Source: Aspidapion aeneum (Eukaryota; Arthropoda; Insecta; Coleoptera; Brentidae). Taken from it: a stretch of DNA of 64,000 bases. Made by a program: the position numbers and the translations under genes. The stretch is taken from assembly GCA_963576565.1 (NCBI GenBank), contig OY755039.1:131333140-131397139 (forward strand), given 5' to 3'. Below the pieces are notes generated by a model. The model made no database searches. It was not told the origin of the DNA and saw only the letters and a list, made by a program, of their open reading frames with translations. Shown one piece after another: positions 42,367-54,289 of this stretch. Position 1 is the stretch's first letter. Each line of letters starts with the position of its first letter.

Positions 42367-45300
42367 GGACCAATTGCAATAAAGCCAGGCACAAATTGTG
42401 CCGGGCACTATATTGACAGTTTCTCATTATAAGAACAGCTGTGTCCTTTCAAAATTAGGCCTTTGTGTATTATAGGAGTAAATTTTAAGTAACTTTTTTT
42501 GGAAAAAATATCAGGAAGGTTTGGCCTTCAACATATCTCACATTCAGCCCATCTGACGCATCCCGGTAAACAATGTATTTAGTGCACAAGTTGTGTCCTT
42601 TTCTTTCTGAGGGTGCGATATCCCAACAAACATTTAAAGTTGTAACGACGAAACCCCAACTAGAAAGAATTTCTTAAAAGTAACCGCAACGTACTCCCGC
42701 TACGTCTCAGTATACCATACAGCGACGTGTTAATAATTCCCTAAGTGGGGAACCAATTTCTGGTCATAACTACTTGGCCAAGTGTTTAAAGTCACTGTAG
42801 TAACAACTACACTACTACGTCGCAGCCAGGTATCTAATACGTCGTAGAGGCTGTTTTTTTTTCCGTAATGGCATAAAAGTATCGATGTAGTTGCAAATAA
42901 TATAATCGTTTCTTTTTGGTAGAATTATTACACAATATGGTAAACACTATACTAAACAAACTGGCTAAGTTTTTTAGTTTGGTTGTGGCTATAATATGTA
43001 CTATGTTATCTAAAAGTGAGAAAATTTACTAGCAGAGGACCAATATCCAACTGCGACGCAAATTTTTATGTGAAACATGCATCATATTTATTGCAAAAAA
43101 CCGACGCGCCTGTAAAATTGAATCGTTTTCTGGTATCTGATGCAATTTTTTTGTTGTGGTTTTTGAGGTTATGTTTTCCTAATCTGCCGTTAACTCTAAC
43201 AAATGTTGTTTAATATGTGCATTTGGTAACATTCAAATAATTTCCTTATAAAATAGTGTATCTCCTTAATATGGGCTCAAAAAACAAAAATAAAAATATT
43301 AAATTTTCTACTTACAAAAAAAAACATGGCGTCCCAAACAATATTCCCTAATAGTCGAAAGGGTAACTTGAAAGTGAGCCTAAGTTACGGCAACGTAATA
43401 CGAACCACTTTTATGGCAGTGTTCCCTTTTAGTTTTAGATAGCACACTCGAATTTCTACTTTTCCGTCGCGGCAACGTATTAGTCCCTAGCTTCCGCCAC
43501 TATAAAAACACCTTCACAGTAGTAGCAACCACGCGATAAGCAATATCACTACCCTTAATTTAATGGGGTGAGGCCAATTGTCATTTTTGTCAACAACAAT
43601 GCCTAATCCTGGTTTTTGGTGAATTTGTAAGTTTTTGTTGATGTGAATGATAAAAATGCGTCTCGTACTTGTAAAATATGAATCTCTATTATTACCACTT
43701 CTTACAGGTTTTAGTATACATTTTGTACTTTCGGGGGCGCCACTTACCGACCGGGGAGAATACTTTACAAAAACCAATGCAAGTATTGTATTACGAAAAC
43801 TTATACAAGTATTGTATTATAAACCAAAATAAATATTGTGATATATTCTAGAAAGTGTTATCAAGGAGCTAAAAGAACGTAGTCATACACATAAAATCAA
43901 CTTATTTTTTTATAAATTTAAGAAAAAAATATTTTGTTTTAAGCCAAGGGTGAAATTAAAGAACGACAAATTACTTAACAAAATTAAGTGCCTCGGCCGG
44001 GACTCGAACCCGGACCGTTTGGCTGTGTACGCAAACGCCAAACCAAACTTTAATTTCACCATTTTCACCCCTAGTTTGGAAATTTTATATACGGTTTTGA
44101 GTAAACCTGGCATTATCGTATGTTGTTATTGTTTGTCCTATTTCCCATACTATATATTATTAAGAAATATTTTTTAAATGTTGGATGGTGTCCATGTGAA
44201 GTTGTATTTCAATTAGGAAAAAAGAAAGAAAATACGGAAGTGGTATATGGTACTGATGATGCTTCATTTCGAAAATGGTCTACCTGAAAATAAATGCTGT
44301 TGCTGAGTTGAACACTTTTTTCTGTTTTCTTTCTTTTTAACTAAAAATAGTAGAGGTTGAACATTTCTAGATCGGTTGGAAATCCATGAAAAAGTACTTC
44401 TTATTTATAAAAGGAGCCACAAAAGTAGGGTTAAGAATAAGCGCGACCAAGATGCGACTGCAAAGAGTCTACGTTTCTAAAGTAGAAACAGGAGGTAGTA
44501 TCTACTTTAAAAGATCGACACTAAAAAAAAGTCAAAGTATTTACGGCTTTCAAGTTGTTGCAAAAAGTTATTTTCTCTACATTATTACTTCAGATGTTAC
44601 TATGATGACACCAACTTTTGTGGTAATAATTAAAGTTATAATGTAGTTGTCGGATACACTTGTTTGCGACTTCAATGAAGCTTAACTTTCTAGTGGTAAT
44701 TAAGTAATATAGAAAAGTCACTGCGACTACGAAATAACGACTAAAAAGAAAGTAAAACTTTGGCAACGTCCTATCGTGGTAGGGAAGACTATCAGAATAG
44801 ACTATTAGACTATCAAGTAACAATGCTAAGAAGTAGTTTAGAGGGTCGTTTTTACGAAAGCTCTACTTTTTCGTGATACTAGATAGTAGAAAGAACTAAA
44901 AAGTGCCGAATTTTTGTTGGGATCACCACATTTCTACCTTAAGATAGTAGCAAAGTCTTTGGAGCGTGTAGCCGCTACTATAAATGTTAGTTGGGATGTC
45001 AATCTCTGATCAAATTTTTGACATGAATTTTAATTTTTTTGAATGGAAAACTTTGTATTTATTTACATTTTTAGGTTTTTTCCTTATTTGAAAAGTATAG
45101 AATAGGTCACTCATAACGCATTTACACAATTTTCAATATTCAATGGGTTTATCCATAGAAATTCTCGAAAAAAAAACTTTTAACTTACATTTAATTAGAC
45201 AAAACCGTCTGATTAACTTCGCAAGATTTGTCACTTGACTAGCAGTGTTCTGAGGAGTCCCATAAGGATGAAACGGTTAACTGTCAACACTTATTAGGTG

Positions 45301-46244
45301 TCCATTAGATCTTGGACCCCCGTGAGGTTAAGCTTTCAAGCTACCCACGGAAAAATATAAGGGAAACAAAAAAACTCCTTTTTGCCCGATTAGCCATGAA
45401 ACTTGTTAGATTATAACATTCACGGGTATGAAATTTCACGTTTGTTTAGTTATAATCTGGTGAAATAAAGCATTTCATTGTTCGTAATTTTTTTTGTTTT
45501 TTTTTTCGTTTATTTTGCGGCTGAAAAGATGAATACATTGTCTATTGTTTATTTGGAATTTTAAAAAAATGTAATTTTATCTCATTGATTTTAATATGTA
45601 GTGTTTTAAATTAAAATTCTACAGGTTTATTAGTACAAGTGTTAACAATATTATTTTAAACAAAACACAAAATAAATAATAGGAAATTAGGATTCTAATG
45701 GAGTTAGACCTAAACTAATTCTAAATTTTTTAAATGAAATATAGTGTTTTGCCCAAAAAATTAAAAATTTGACAACGGATGGACAATTTGACATATGTCA
45801 TGTACTAAATAATTTTTAAGGAAGACTTTTAGAACTTTTCCCATTTAAGCTTTATAGAGAGAAAGCTAGGTACTACTATAGTAAAATATAACTGATCACC
45901 CTGTACATCACAAAAAACCAAAATTTTCAAAGCACTTATTGACAGTTGTTACTCTCTAAAGCAATAGTCTCATTTAGATTTCCAATAATAGTAGTGTTTT
46001 CGCCTTTTTTTAAAATTTTTAAATTGATATTTTTAAGTTTTTTGTAATTTTTTTTACAATTATTATACAAAAACAATAATTGTAAAAAAAGAAATATGAT
46101 ATTTTAATAACTAAATATGCAATTAATACCCAAAATACTTTTAGACAATTTTTTCGTCAATTTTTATTTTTTGGCGAACCATATGATTGAAAAGAGAACC
46201 TGCACATCATTAAACATTTTCTGTTAAATAATTTTTTTTTTCAG
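42367..46244. other. large intron stretch, mostly unrecognised
   Basis: I see no supported gene here. The 86-codon frame near 44386 has no domain. A tRNA-like T-arm segment (43990-44045) is listed separately. AACGTA/CGGCAACGTA words recur at 42680 and 43390-43480 without clear boundaries. Confidence 0.45.
43990..44045 (-). other. tRNA-like T-arm / box B segment (not a full tRNA)
   Basis: The minus strand reads GGTCCGGGTTCGAGTCCCGG then CCGAGGCA, a perfect T-arm with internal promoter box B and an acceptor-like 3' strand. The matching 5' acceptor strand and D-arm are missing. Upstream there is instead a TTTGGC/GCCAAA stem with a 13-base loop. It is best seen as a decayed tRNA or SINE head. 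Confidence 0.6.
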
Positions 46245-46314
46245 ACCGATGCCGACCATGATTCTGGAACTGAATCAGATGAAGAGGCTAAACCTCAAGA
46301 AATGCAATCTCCTG
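46245..46314 (+). CDS. unidentified acidic Ser-rich protein gene, exon 2 in window
   Basis: After a long T run and TCAG, 23 codons plus one base read TDADHDSGTESDEEAKPQEM then QSP, ending at GTTAGT. The incoming phase (0) matches the donor at 39242 and the outgoing phase (1) matches the acceptor at 53984. Very acidic and Ser-rich, probably disordered. The upstream intron is about 7.0 kb and the downstream one about 7.7 kb. Confidence 0.7.
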
Positions 46315-46342
46315 GTTAGTATTGTTTAAATATTTAACTACT

Positions 46343-46404
46343 CGCGTGCGGTAAAGTAATTACTTTCCCGCATGCCGTACGGTAAAGTTACTTTACCGCA
46401 CGCG
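46343..46404. repeat. palindrome CGCGTGCGGTAAAGTAA
   Basis: CGCGTGCGGTAAAGTAA at 46343-46359 is exactly mirrored by TTACTTTACCGCACGCG at 46388-46404. A related CGTGCGGTAATGTATTACTT occurs near 46590 and CGCGTGCGGAAAACACTTTC near 7310. It may be a tiny MITE family; flanks give no clear duplication. Confidence 0.65.
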
Positions 46405-46676
46405 CACCACTTGGGAACCTTAGCAACGCGTCAATAAGACAGCTTTAATATTTGTTTACATTTCAATTCCATTTAATTTAACATGTTTATTTATAAATTA
46501 CATTCACTTTTTTGAAAAATAAGTGCCTTACACATGCGGAAAGTGTCGTTACCGCCATTGAAGGCTTGACCAACTGCTGTCGCGTGCGGTAATGTATTAC
46601 TTTCCGCACTCGTTAAGTAAATAACTATTTTCTACGAGTATGCGTGTGTCACTTTTCAGCACGTATTGTCAAATAT

Positions 46677-47803
46677 CAGTGGCGGCGGGTGGTAAAAAGC
46701 TTTCGGAGTGCACACCAAAAAAATAAAAAATTGCGGCGCAGGCGGAATTTTTTTTTGCAAATAATTAAAAAATGAGATATTTAGTTAGATATTAGTTACC
46801 TACCTATTATTATTGAAATTATAAATAAATAATAAATGTATCATACCCAGTTTACATATTTTCTCTTCTAATGGCAAAGATGAAAATTTAATTGTTTTTA
46901 AATATTGCACGCTAATGCTATCAGAATTAGAAACTTCCGCCATTGTTGTAAATACCAAATCGTTGAAATCAAAACAAACCGCCAGCGCCCGCCCGATAAT
47001 GCCAAATTAGTGGTGTGCAAATACTATCTACTCGATACTTTAATATCTGATACATGGGCGGATTCGAAGTAATCGAATATCCTTCGACGCCAAATACTCG
47101 TTACTCGAATCCCGAATGGGACCGAAGCCGAAGTGTTACTTTCGTATCAATTGTATCGGCATCGGCCGTATGAGTAACGAGTTTGGAGTACTTGTAATCA
47201 TTTGGACCGATATTTATATATTGGATTTACCGATAATATAATATAAATAATAATAAAATCTAATACTCGAATAGGAAGTATCAGTATCTACTCAATACTT
47301 GGAAAAGTAATCGTTGCACATCACTATGCCAAATTGTCTAAGTGCACTAATTAAAAGTGCCCTTGAGCTCCTCTAACATGCAACGCGAACCATTGGTGCG
47401 GGGGGCGTCACGGGGGTGCGGGCGGCATCGAGGCTAGTTTTTGCACAGATTTTGTCCTAGGCACTGCCGCAGGAAGGTTCAGATTCTATGTACTGTAAAA
47501 TTCTATTGGGACATGTCGTCCTCTCTTTCTATATTTCGTAATTAGAATGCGACACAACATCTACGGAGCAAATAAAAGTGAATAATTAGATTCGAACTAA
47601 CTATATAGCGCATCCGCCAGCATGCACCGCGGTTTGAATACGAATACAAACACATACCTACCGGGTATTAATTTAGATGCTAGGTAATATTCCAGTCTTT
47701 AGTGAATTACTTTTGGGGTAATTATTAATTAAATTTTAGTATTTTTTTAAGTAAAATTTGGGAGTGAACGTGCACATGTGCACTTATGGAGAAACCGCCA
47801 CTG
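46677..47803. mobile_element. 1127 bp hAT element, non-autonomous, with nested MITE
   Basis: Starts CAGTGGCGGCGGGTGG and ends GAAACCGCCACTG. TCAAATAT is duplicated exactly at 46669-46676 and 47804-47811. No transposase frame is visible. A 319 bp hAT MITE sits inside it. Confidence 0.93.
47008..47326. mobile_element. 319 bp hAT MITE nested in the 1127 bp hAT
   Basis: Starts TAGTGGTGTGCAAATAC and ends GTTGCACATCACTA. TGCCAAAT is duplicated exactly at 47000-47007 and 47327-47334. The inside repeats words like TACTCGATACTT and AAGTATCAGTATC. Confidence 0.93.
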
Positions 47804-47811
47804 TCAAATAT

Positions 47812-48053
47812 GAAGTTCTTGATATTGAGTTGGTTTTGAGTTTAAAAATATCGTTTTGAGAGAAACATTCGATGTTGGATGAGAAGATAACTTAGACAAA
47901 TTTCGGTGTATCCTCTTCATTGATAGAGTTGTGGAGAAACCAGATATCCACTTCTTTTAATGCGATTTAGATTTATATTGATTTTAAATTAGCAACCGGA
48001 ACTGCCATACCGCAGAAATCACACTGGAGGGTCTGATGGTTGCGTGCACTTAA
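47812..48053. other. spacer
   Basis: Nothing recognised. Confidence 0.4.
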
Positions 48054-48360
48054 AGGCCGATTGACATGGTGCATGACAATAAAATTTGCAGGCAAATGCA
48101 TGAAATTTTGCCCAGGTGCATGCGCAGTACAAATCCAGCTGATTGTTGCAGGCAATCCATTTTTATCGGTCCGGTGCCATATTTTTGCAAGCAAACTGTA
48201 CTTGCATGCAAACTGGGGAATTTTTACTTAGATTCTGGGGAATCCATGCATGGCCATGCACAATGTCAAACGAAAAGAAGATTTTTTGCAGGCAACAATT
48301 TGACCGAAATTTTTTGCTTGCAAATATTTGCAGCGCGTCATGCACCATGTCAAGCGGTCA
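48054..48360. mobile_element. ~307 bp MITE with GACATGGTGCATGAC ends
   Basis: GGCCGATTGACATGGTGCAT at the left is mirrored by ATGCACCATGTCAAGCGGTC at the right. TTTGCAGGCAA and CATGCA words fill the interior. Overlapping frames on both strands are by-products of the inverted structure. PIF/Harbinger is possible, but no target duplication is clear. Confidence 0.7.
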
Positions 48361-48874
48361 AGAAAAGGCGATTGGTATTGAGTGCAATCTTTTTAATTTT
48401 AAAAATATCAGAAACGTGAGCGCTTTTGACACTAAGTTATTACTGCGTTACCGAAAAGACAAAAAATTCCAACAAGAACTCCTTATAAATAACGCAACGC
48501 ACATATATCTTCCTAGCTTTTGGTGACACATAATAGTTTCGAGTTTGACACGTTTAGTTTACAACAATTTTTGCTAATACAAAAACTCTAGCAAAATTTT
48601 GGTTTTCTTCCAAAAAAAAAAGTGCTATAACTAGACTAAAGTAATAAAATTAACATTTTCTCAAACAAAACCGTTGAAATCTTGAACAAAAACTAAAAAG
48701 GTGTGCCATAAATTTGGCTTGGCCGGAAAATGTCCAATCTGTGCAAGTGCAAGAATTACCCCGATCAGTAACACCATTTTTCGGTGTTACAGATATGGTT
48801 TTAAAGCATTGTATTCAATCAATCAATCAATAGTAAAAAATCAAAAAGGCGAAATTAGAGTAATTTTTGACATA
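48361..48874. other. spacer, nothing recognised
   Basis: Contains a short CAAT tandem near 48815-48830. The 62-codon frame over 48701 has no domain. Confidence 0.4.
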
Positions 48875-49672
48875 TCGCACCCCCGCTAAAAAATAGTCAC
48901 AACTCAAAAAAACATTGTTTTGAGAAAATCGCTGTTAAAGAATTTAGTTCATTAGAGAGATTCATTTTTCACTTACATGACAAATTACGAGTTAACATGT
49001 GATTTTATATCAACAGGAACCTATTAACTCAATGTAATTGGTGCAGTACGTTTCTCAGAGAAAATGATTTTTGTCGTTTTTAGTTTAAAAAAGACAAAAA
49101 CCCGATATTGTGACACTTTTTTAAAACAAGGCATCATGACGATGTAAATCAGGATGTCACGCAGGATGGTAAATAATATAAAAAAAGAAAACAAATAAAG
49201 AAGAAACTTTGTATTTATTTTTACAACGAGTTATAAAATGCTGAATAAGAACTGGGAATGTGATTGTTCTCTAATAAATTCAAAAGATTTTTTCTTATTC
49301 CCCTTAATTCTAAATACACTGAACAATTCGAAAAAACAGTCACAACACAAAAAAGAACAGTATTTTACTTGTTATATGGGTCAGATTTAACCAATAGTTC
49401 ACACGAAAACCTTCACAACTCGAAATGTGACTCTTTTCAGGATGAAACTCCACGTTCACGCTGTTATAAAATCAAAAGTGACACTGTAAAGGAACGCATC
49501 CTCAGCTAAACTGGACAAAATAAAAGAGTCACATCGCCATTTCGCGGTGAGTTGTCGAAACATAAATGTGACGCTTTTATGGAAGAAAGTACAAGTTATT
49601 TCGATGATGGCGGCAGGTTTATCTCAATAAGGGCGATTTTTGAGTTGTGACTCTTTTTCGGCGGGTATGCGA
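48875..49672. mobile_element. 798 bp TCGCACCC-ended element, intact copy 2
   Basis: Ends TCGCACCCCCGCTAAAAAAT and CGGCGGGTATGCGA, flanked by TA (48873-48874, 49673-49674). It is the uninterrupted sister of the copy at 32350-36407, in opposite orientation, and supplies the empty site for the 3.26 kb transposon. Both copies share CGCCATTTCGCGGTGA and GATGGCGGCAGGTTTA blocks and a small common frame. Confidence 0.9.
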
Positions 49673-49879
49673 TATTTTCTAGAAAATAAAAATTGAGATT
49701 TTCACGAATATTGATTTTTTAGACCAATAAAAGTTATGTCAAAACAAGTGTCGCCCCAAAGATGGAAGCCTTCATTCTTAAATTTGAGATAAAAAATTAT
49801 TATGTTTCTACTGACATAAAACGCAACAAACATAATCCTACATGTAAATATTAAGTCAAAGCTAAATATACTAGCTATT

Positions 49880-52800
49880 TATTTTTTTTATTTTTTTTTT
49901 ATTTTAGTACAAGGCTTAGGGTCATTAGCGCACAAAATTTAACAATAAATTGTTTAAGCTAAATACAATGTAATAATTTACAGTCTTTTAAGAAGTTGAT
50001 AAGTTTATCCGTATTTTGTTCACTATTATTTAATAATTTTGCTAAGTTGTGTTCAATTTTGTGATTTTGTCTTTGGTTTTGGTATTTCAGGCATTCAACT
50101 AGAACATGTTTTACTGTTAATATTTCGCGGCACTGTGGACACGTAGGTGCATTTGTTTTTTTAAAAATATATTCATGTGTTAGTTTAGTGTGACCCATTC
50201 TAAGCCTGCTCGTGATTTTTTGTACCTGGCGCGATTTGGGCATCAGTGTCCATGGGTTTACCGATTCTTTTACTTCGCGAAGTTTAGAAGTTGAACTATT
50301 CCACTTTTCTTGCCACAGCATTTTAATTTTTGCTTTAGTCCACATTTTGAAATCACTACACACAGTTTGGTTTATGATTTTAGAGTTCATGTCACTTATA
50401 GCTCTTTTGGCTTGTATGTATGCTAACTGGTTGCCCTTTATATTCACATGAGAAGGAACCCATATAAATACTACATTTAGTGATGTGTCTTGGATTTTAA
50501 AAAGTTGATCCTTGATGTAGAGTTCAATTGGATGTTTTGAATACATTACCGAAATTGACTGAATTGCGCTTAGTGAATCTGTAATTATTGCAGTATACTT
50601 TTGTTTTTTTTCTATATACATATAATAGGGCTTCAAATATAGCGTAGAGTTCTGCGCTATATACACTGGAAAATTTGGTCAGTTTAAAAAGATGATTTTC
50701 TCCATTTTCAACAACAAAGGCAGCTCCTAGGCCTTCTAAGGTTTTCGATGCGTCAGTGTATATTTTCGTATAGTTTTGCATATTTTGCAAAGTGTTAAGA
50801 AACTCTTTCTGTAAAATTAGAGGATTCGTGCAAGATTTATTAAATCTGGTCATAGACGTTATAACCTCTGGAGAACTAAGCCATGGTGGGTTTTGCCTTT
50901 GATGTTCAAAAAATGCTGGAATACTTTCTCCAATTTGTATTTGGTATCGCTGAATCCTTTCGTAAAATGATGGGGTGCTATTTGGTCTTAATTGATAGAT
51001 ATTTCTAAATCTGTTATCTGTGAGGTTCTGTCTAGCTGGATTAGAGTGATTTTGTATTTCCCCCGTGGCGTAAGAGAAGCTTAAAAACATTCTTCGAAGT
51101 TCTAGTGAGGGTTCACCTGCTTCACAAAGAAGGCTTTCTATTGGGCTTATACGATAAGCTCCTAGAATTATTCTTAAGCATGTATTATGGATAATATTTA
51201 GAGAGTATAAAGTAGTTTTTGGTACAGAATTATATGCTGTACAGCCATAGTCAAGCCTTGATCTTATAAGTGTTCTGTAAATAGTTAAGAGGGTGCTAGC
51301 ATCTGCGCCCCAGGATCTGTTAGACAAAACTTTAAGGAGATTTATATTTTTCTGGCATTTCTGAAGAAGTGTTTTAATATGTTGGCTCCAGTTTAGTTTG
51401 CAGTCTAAGATCATACCTAGAAACCTTATAGATTCCACACATTGAAGGTCTACTCCGTACAGTTGAAGTTTTGGATTGGTAAGGCCTATCCTTCCTTTTG
51501 AGAATAACATAATCTTGGTTTTTTCTGCAGAAAAGATAAAACCTGTATTGTAAGACCATTCCTTTATTTTACTAATCTGTGCTTGGAGTAGTGCTTCTAG
51601 GGACTGCATAGATTTTCCTTTAATTTTTAAAATTAAATTATCACAAAAGAGTCGAGCTTTTACTGGAGCTTTAATGTCTTTCAGGATATCATTGATTGCA
51701 GCTAAAAAGAGAGTAACACTTATGACAGAGCCTTGGGGTGTTCCATTTTCCTGTATAACTTCATCTGATAGCTCGTTGTTTGCACGTACTTGAAATTTTC
51801 GAATTTGTAAAAAGTTTTTAATAAAGTAAGCTATGTTTCCACCAATATTCCAATCTCTAATCTGTCGTAAAATTTTGTGCCGCCATGCAGTGTCATAAGC
51901 TTTCCTAACATCAAAGAATACCGAGACGCAGTTTTGTTTATTTGCGAAAGCTTCATGAATTTCAGATTCCAATTCAACTATGTTATCTTGTATTGACCTG
52001 TTCATGTGAAAGCCACTTTGTTCTGGAATCAGTAGGTTTTCTTTTTCTAAAAACCAACACAGTCTATGGTTGACGATTTTTTCAAGTAGTTTACACATCA
52101 CACAAGTAAGTGAAATTGGTCTATAGGATTCTGGATCTGTTTCTGATTTACCTTGCTTTAGAATTGGAATAACTATAGCTTTTGCCCAAAGTTTTGGAAA
52201 CTGACGCTGGGTCCATATTTTATTGAAAAAATCTAGAAGTAGCTCTTTGGCACTATTTGGAAGGTTTTGAATTAATAATGCGGGAATGTCATCAGGGCCC
52301 GGTGCGGTGTTTTTAAGGCTTCTCAAAGTTTCTTCTAGTTCCATTTTGGTAATTCTGCTATTTAAAGAGTTATTTTCCTCATTAAAAACAAGGATCTCGT
52401 CTTGTTCAGTTCTTATTTTAAAGTTTAAAAATTGCGGGTTCAAACTGTCATGGGAGGAATTAAAATATTAATTTCTAGCTAGTACGTTTGAAATGTCTTT
52501 GCTTTCAGTAAAAGTTTGACCATTGAGTAATAGCTTTTGGATCGACAAGTGGGTAGTTTTCCCTTCAATTCTTCTTACTTTATCCCAAACTTCTGCGCTA
52601 GATGTACTTGAATTAAGCGAGGTGGTGAAGTTTATAAAAGATTCTTTTTTACTTTTTGTGACTGTGTAACGTGCTTTGGCCCTGTTTTTTAAACAGAATT
52701 AAGTTTTCTTGTGTGTTATTCCTTTTATATCTATTAAAGGCGTTGTTACTTTCTTGTATTGCTTTTGCACAGTCTTGATTCCACCATGAAACATGCTTTC

Positions 52801-53089
52801 GGTTTTTAGGGTATTGCTTTTTCCTGACGGAGATGAGAGCACAATCTTTAATTATCTGGTTAATATTTTCCAGCGATTTATCAATATCAAACTCCATACA
52901 GGTCGGTTTTAATCTTTGATGTATTAATTCTTGATATAGTTTCCAATTTGCATTTTTAAACTTCCATTTTTCTAGGCTATAGGTTTCATATGTTTCCTCT
53001 ATGCTGGTGGTTAGAATAGGGAAATGGTCGCTTTGGCAAAGTGACGGAAGGACTTTCCATTTTAAAGACGTTGCAATATACTAGTTTGC
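49880..53089 (-). mobile_element. 5'-truncated LINE (I/Jockey group) with 15-bp target duplication
   Basis: AATATACTAGCTATT stands at 49865-49879 and again at 53090-53104. The minus-strand 3' end has an A-rich TAAA tail (seen as T runs at 49880-49907). At the 5' break the word TTGCAATATACTAG is doubled (53071-53084, 53086-53099), a typical truncation scar. About 3.2 kb of the second ORF remains, from the end of the endonuclease to the C-terminus. Confidence 0.93.
49959..53080 (-). pseudogene. LINE ORF2: endonuclease end, reverse transcriptase, RNase H, CCHC finger
   Basis: From high to low coordinates: SDHFPI of the AP-type endonuclease (about 53030), a linker with VSWWNQDCAKAIQE, then the RT with SYRPISLTCVMCKLLEK, VFFDVRKAYDTAW (motif A) and NGTPQGSVISVTLF (motif B). 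Motif C reads LFCDNLIL, where FADD-type Asp-Asp would be expected, so the second Asp is Asn and catalysis should be lost. An RNase H domain follows (YTDASKTLEG, then YSAELYAIFEA), with VFIWVPSHVNIKGNQ after a frameshift near 50650. Last comes a zinc motif, CPQCREILTVKHVLVEC. RNase H and this finger fit the I clade. Frameshifts near 52670 and 50650 and a stop near 52470 confirm it is dead. Confidence 0.93.
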
Positions 53090-53104
53090 AATATACTAGC
53101 TATT

Positions 53105-53984
53105 AAAAAACCAATAATGGGATTGGTTATAATTGGCTATTTTCTTTGATTAAAATAAATGTTTTGTATAATCAATGTTATTTTCCAAATTGGACTTAAT
53201 TTTCAGTATTTTATTTGTAAATGTAAAGTGTCACTTTTCGTACAAAAAATGGTAAGGGCTGGTTTTCCGGTCGGTTAAAAAATGACTTTAGGGACAGAAA
53301 GTGTCATTTTTATTTCTAAAAAGAGAGATAAATTTCATTGCTTTCTATCACTAAAATGTTAAAATAATTTCTCATAAAAACATTTCTGACAACTGCTTGC
53401 CTTTTTTCTTTGTTTTGTTTAAATTTATTTAAATTATTAAAATATTGCAGTGAAATATAAAATTAAAAATACATGAGAAAAAGAAAAATAGGTTGTGCCA
53501 GTGCCAAACTCTGGTTTGGTAAAACAAGGTCCTATCTGTAAAAAATGCCTTTTAGGATAATGAGCAATTTATGCCAGAAATGTAAATTTCAAAAACTTAA
53601 TACTTCTTGGTCCGAAGTGAATTGTGTCAGAGTTCTTTTAGAAGTGTTTTTAAAAGTAATCTTCAGGTTTTTTTTAATTAACTAATTTTCTGTCAATTTA
53701 CTATGTGCATGAACCTGGCCCTTATTCCATCAAGCGCAGGTTTCTGACAAAGCCACAGAACTTAAACAGCACCGAGTTAGTGACGCCATCTAGGTTTCAT
53801 CAGCGGAATACTACTCAGTTAGTGTCCTTAATTACAACCAAGTAGTGTCTGCCTCGGGCGCAAATAAAAATGAACTCGACTGCACAATAGTGGATTTCGT
53901 GTAACAATACTTCACGTCATCTTTATTTTACAACCACATTGTATAAATTATTGGCAAAATATAAGTAGTGCGTTTTTCTTCTAG
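53105..53984. other. intron, nothing recognised
   Basis: AT-rich sequence up to the CTTCTAG acceptor at 53978-53984. No gene or bounded repeat. Confidence 0.5.
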
Positions 53985-54219
53985 TTTTCTCCGACCGCAT
54001 GTGCAGTGTCTCACCGGCAGATACAGGGTGTTCCATGGAAAGCCCCGCTCCAGATCATCACGACCCCCACTCTTCGGAGGAAGAACTTGAAGTGATCTAC
54101 AGCAACTCCTCAAACACAAAGAAGTCAGAAACTTTGTCTGCAAGCAGCACACCCCTTAGGGCTGCCTCGGTTTGTTTGCCAGAAAAACGAAAATGGTCAC
54201 AAGTCGAGGAATATCAAAG
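53985..54219 (+). CDS. unidentified acidic Ser-rich protein gene, exon 3 in window
   Basis: Two bases complete the codon split at 46314, then 77 codons and two bases run to a GTAATT donor. The acceptor TTCTAG at 53984 was chosen over a later GTGCAG because only it fits the incoming phase. The peptide reads FSDRMCSVSPADTGCSMESP, then HSSEEELEVIYSNSSN, then RAASVCLPEKRKWSQVEEYQ. It is acidic and Ser-rich with one basic KRKW patch that could be a nuclear signal. I recognise no domain. Confidence 0.75.
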
Positions 54220-54289
54220 GTAATTTCTTCAGTGACGGCTCGTGAGTAGTTTTTTCCAGGTCAAAATATGGTGGTAATGACGTCATCAT

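Noticed and set aside
43990..44045. Functional tRNA gene
   Set aside because: No 5' acceptor strand, no D-arm and no 7-base anticodon loop can be drawn.
44386..44646. 86-codon plus-strand frame
   Set aside because: No domain, no homologous feature, surrounding sequence shows the same composition without frames.
54026..54040. TACAGGGTGTTCC, same as the end of the foldback at 3853
   Set aside because: Lies inside a coding exon in frame, no partner end and no further similarity; coincidence.
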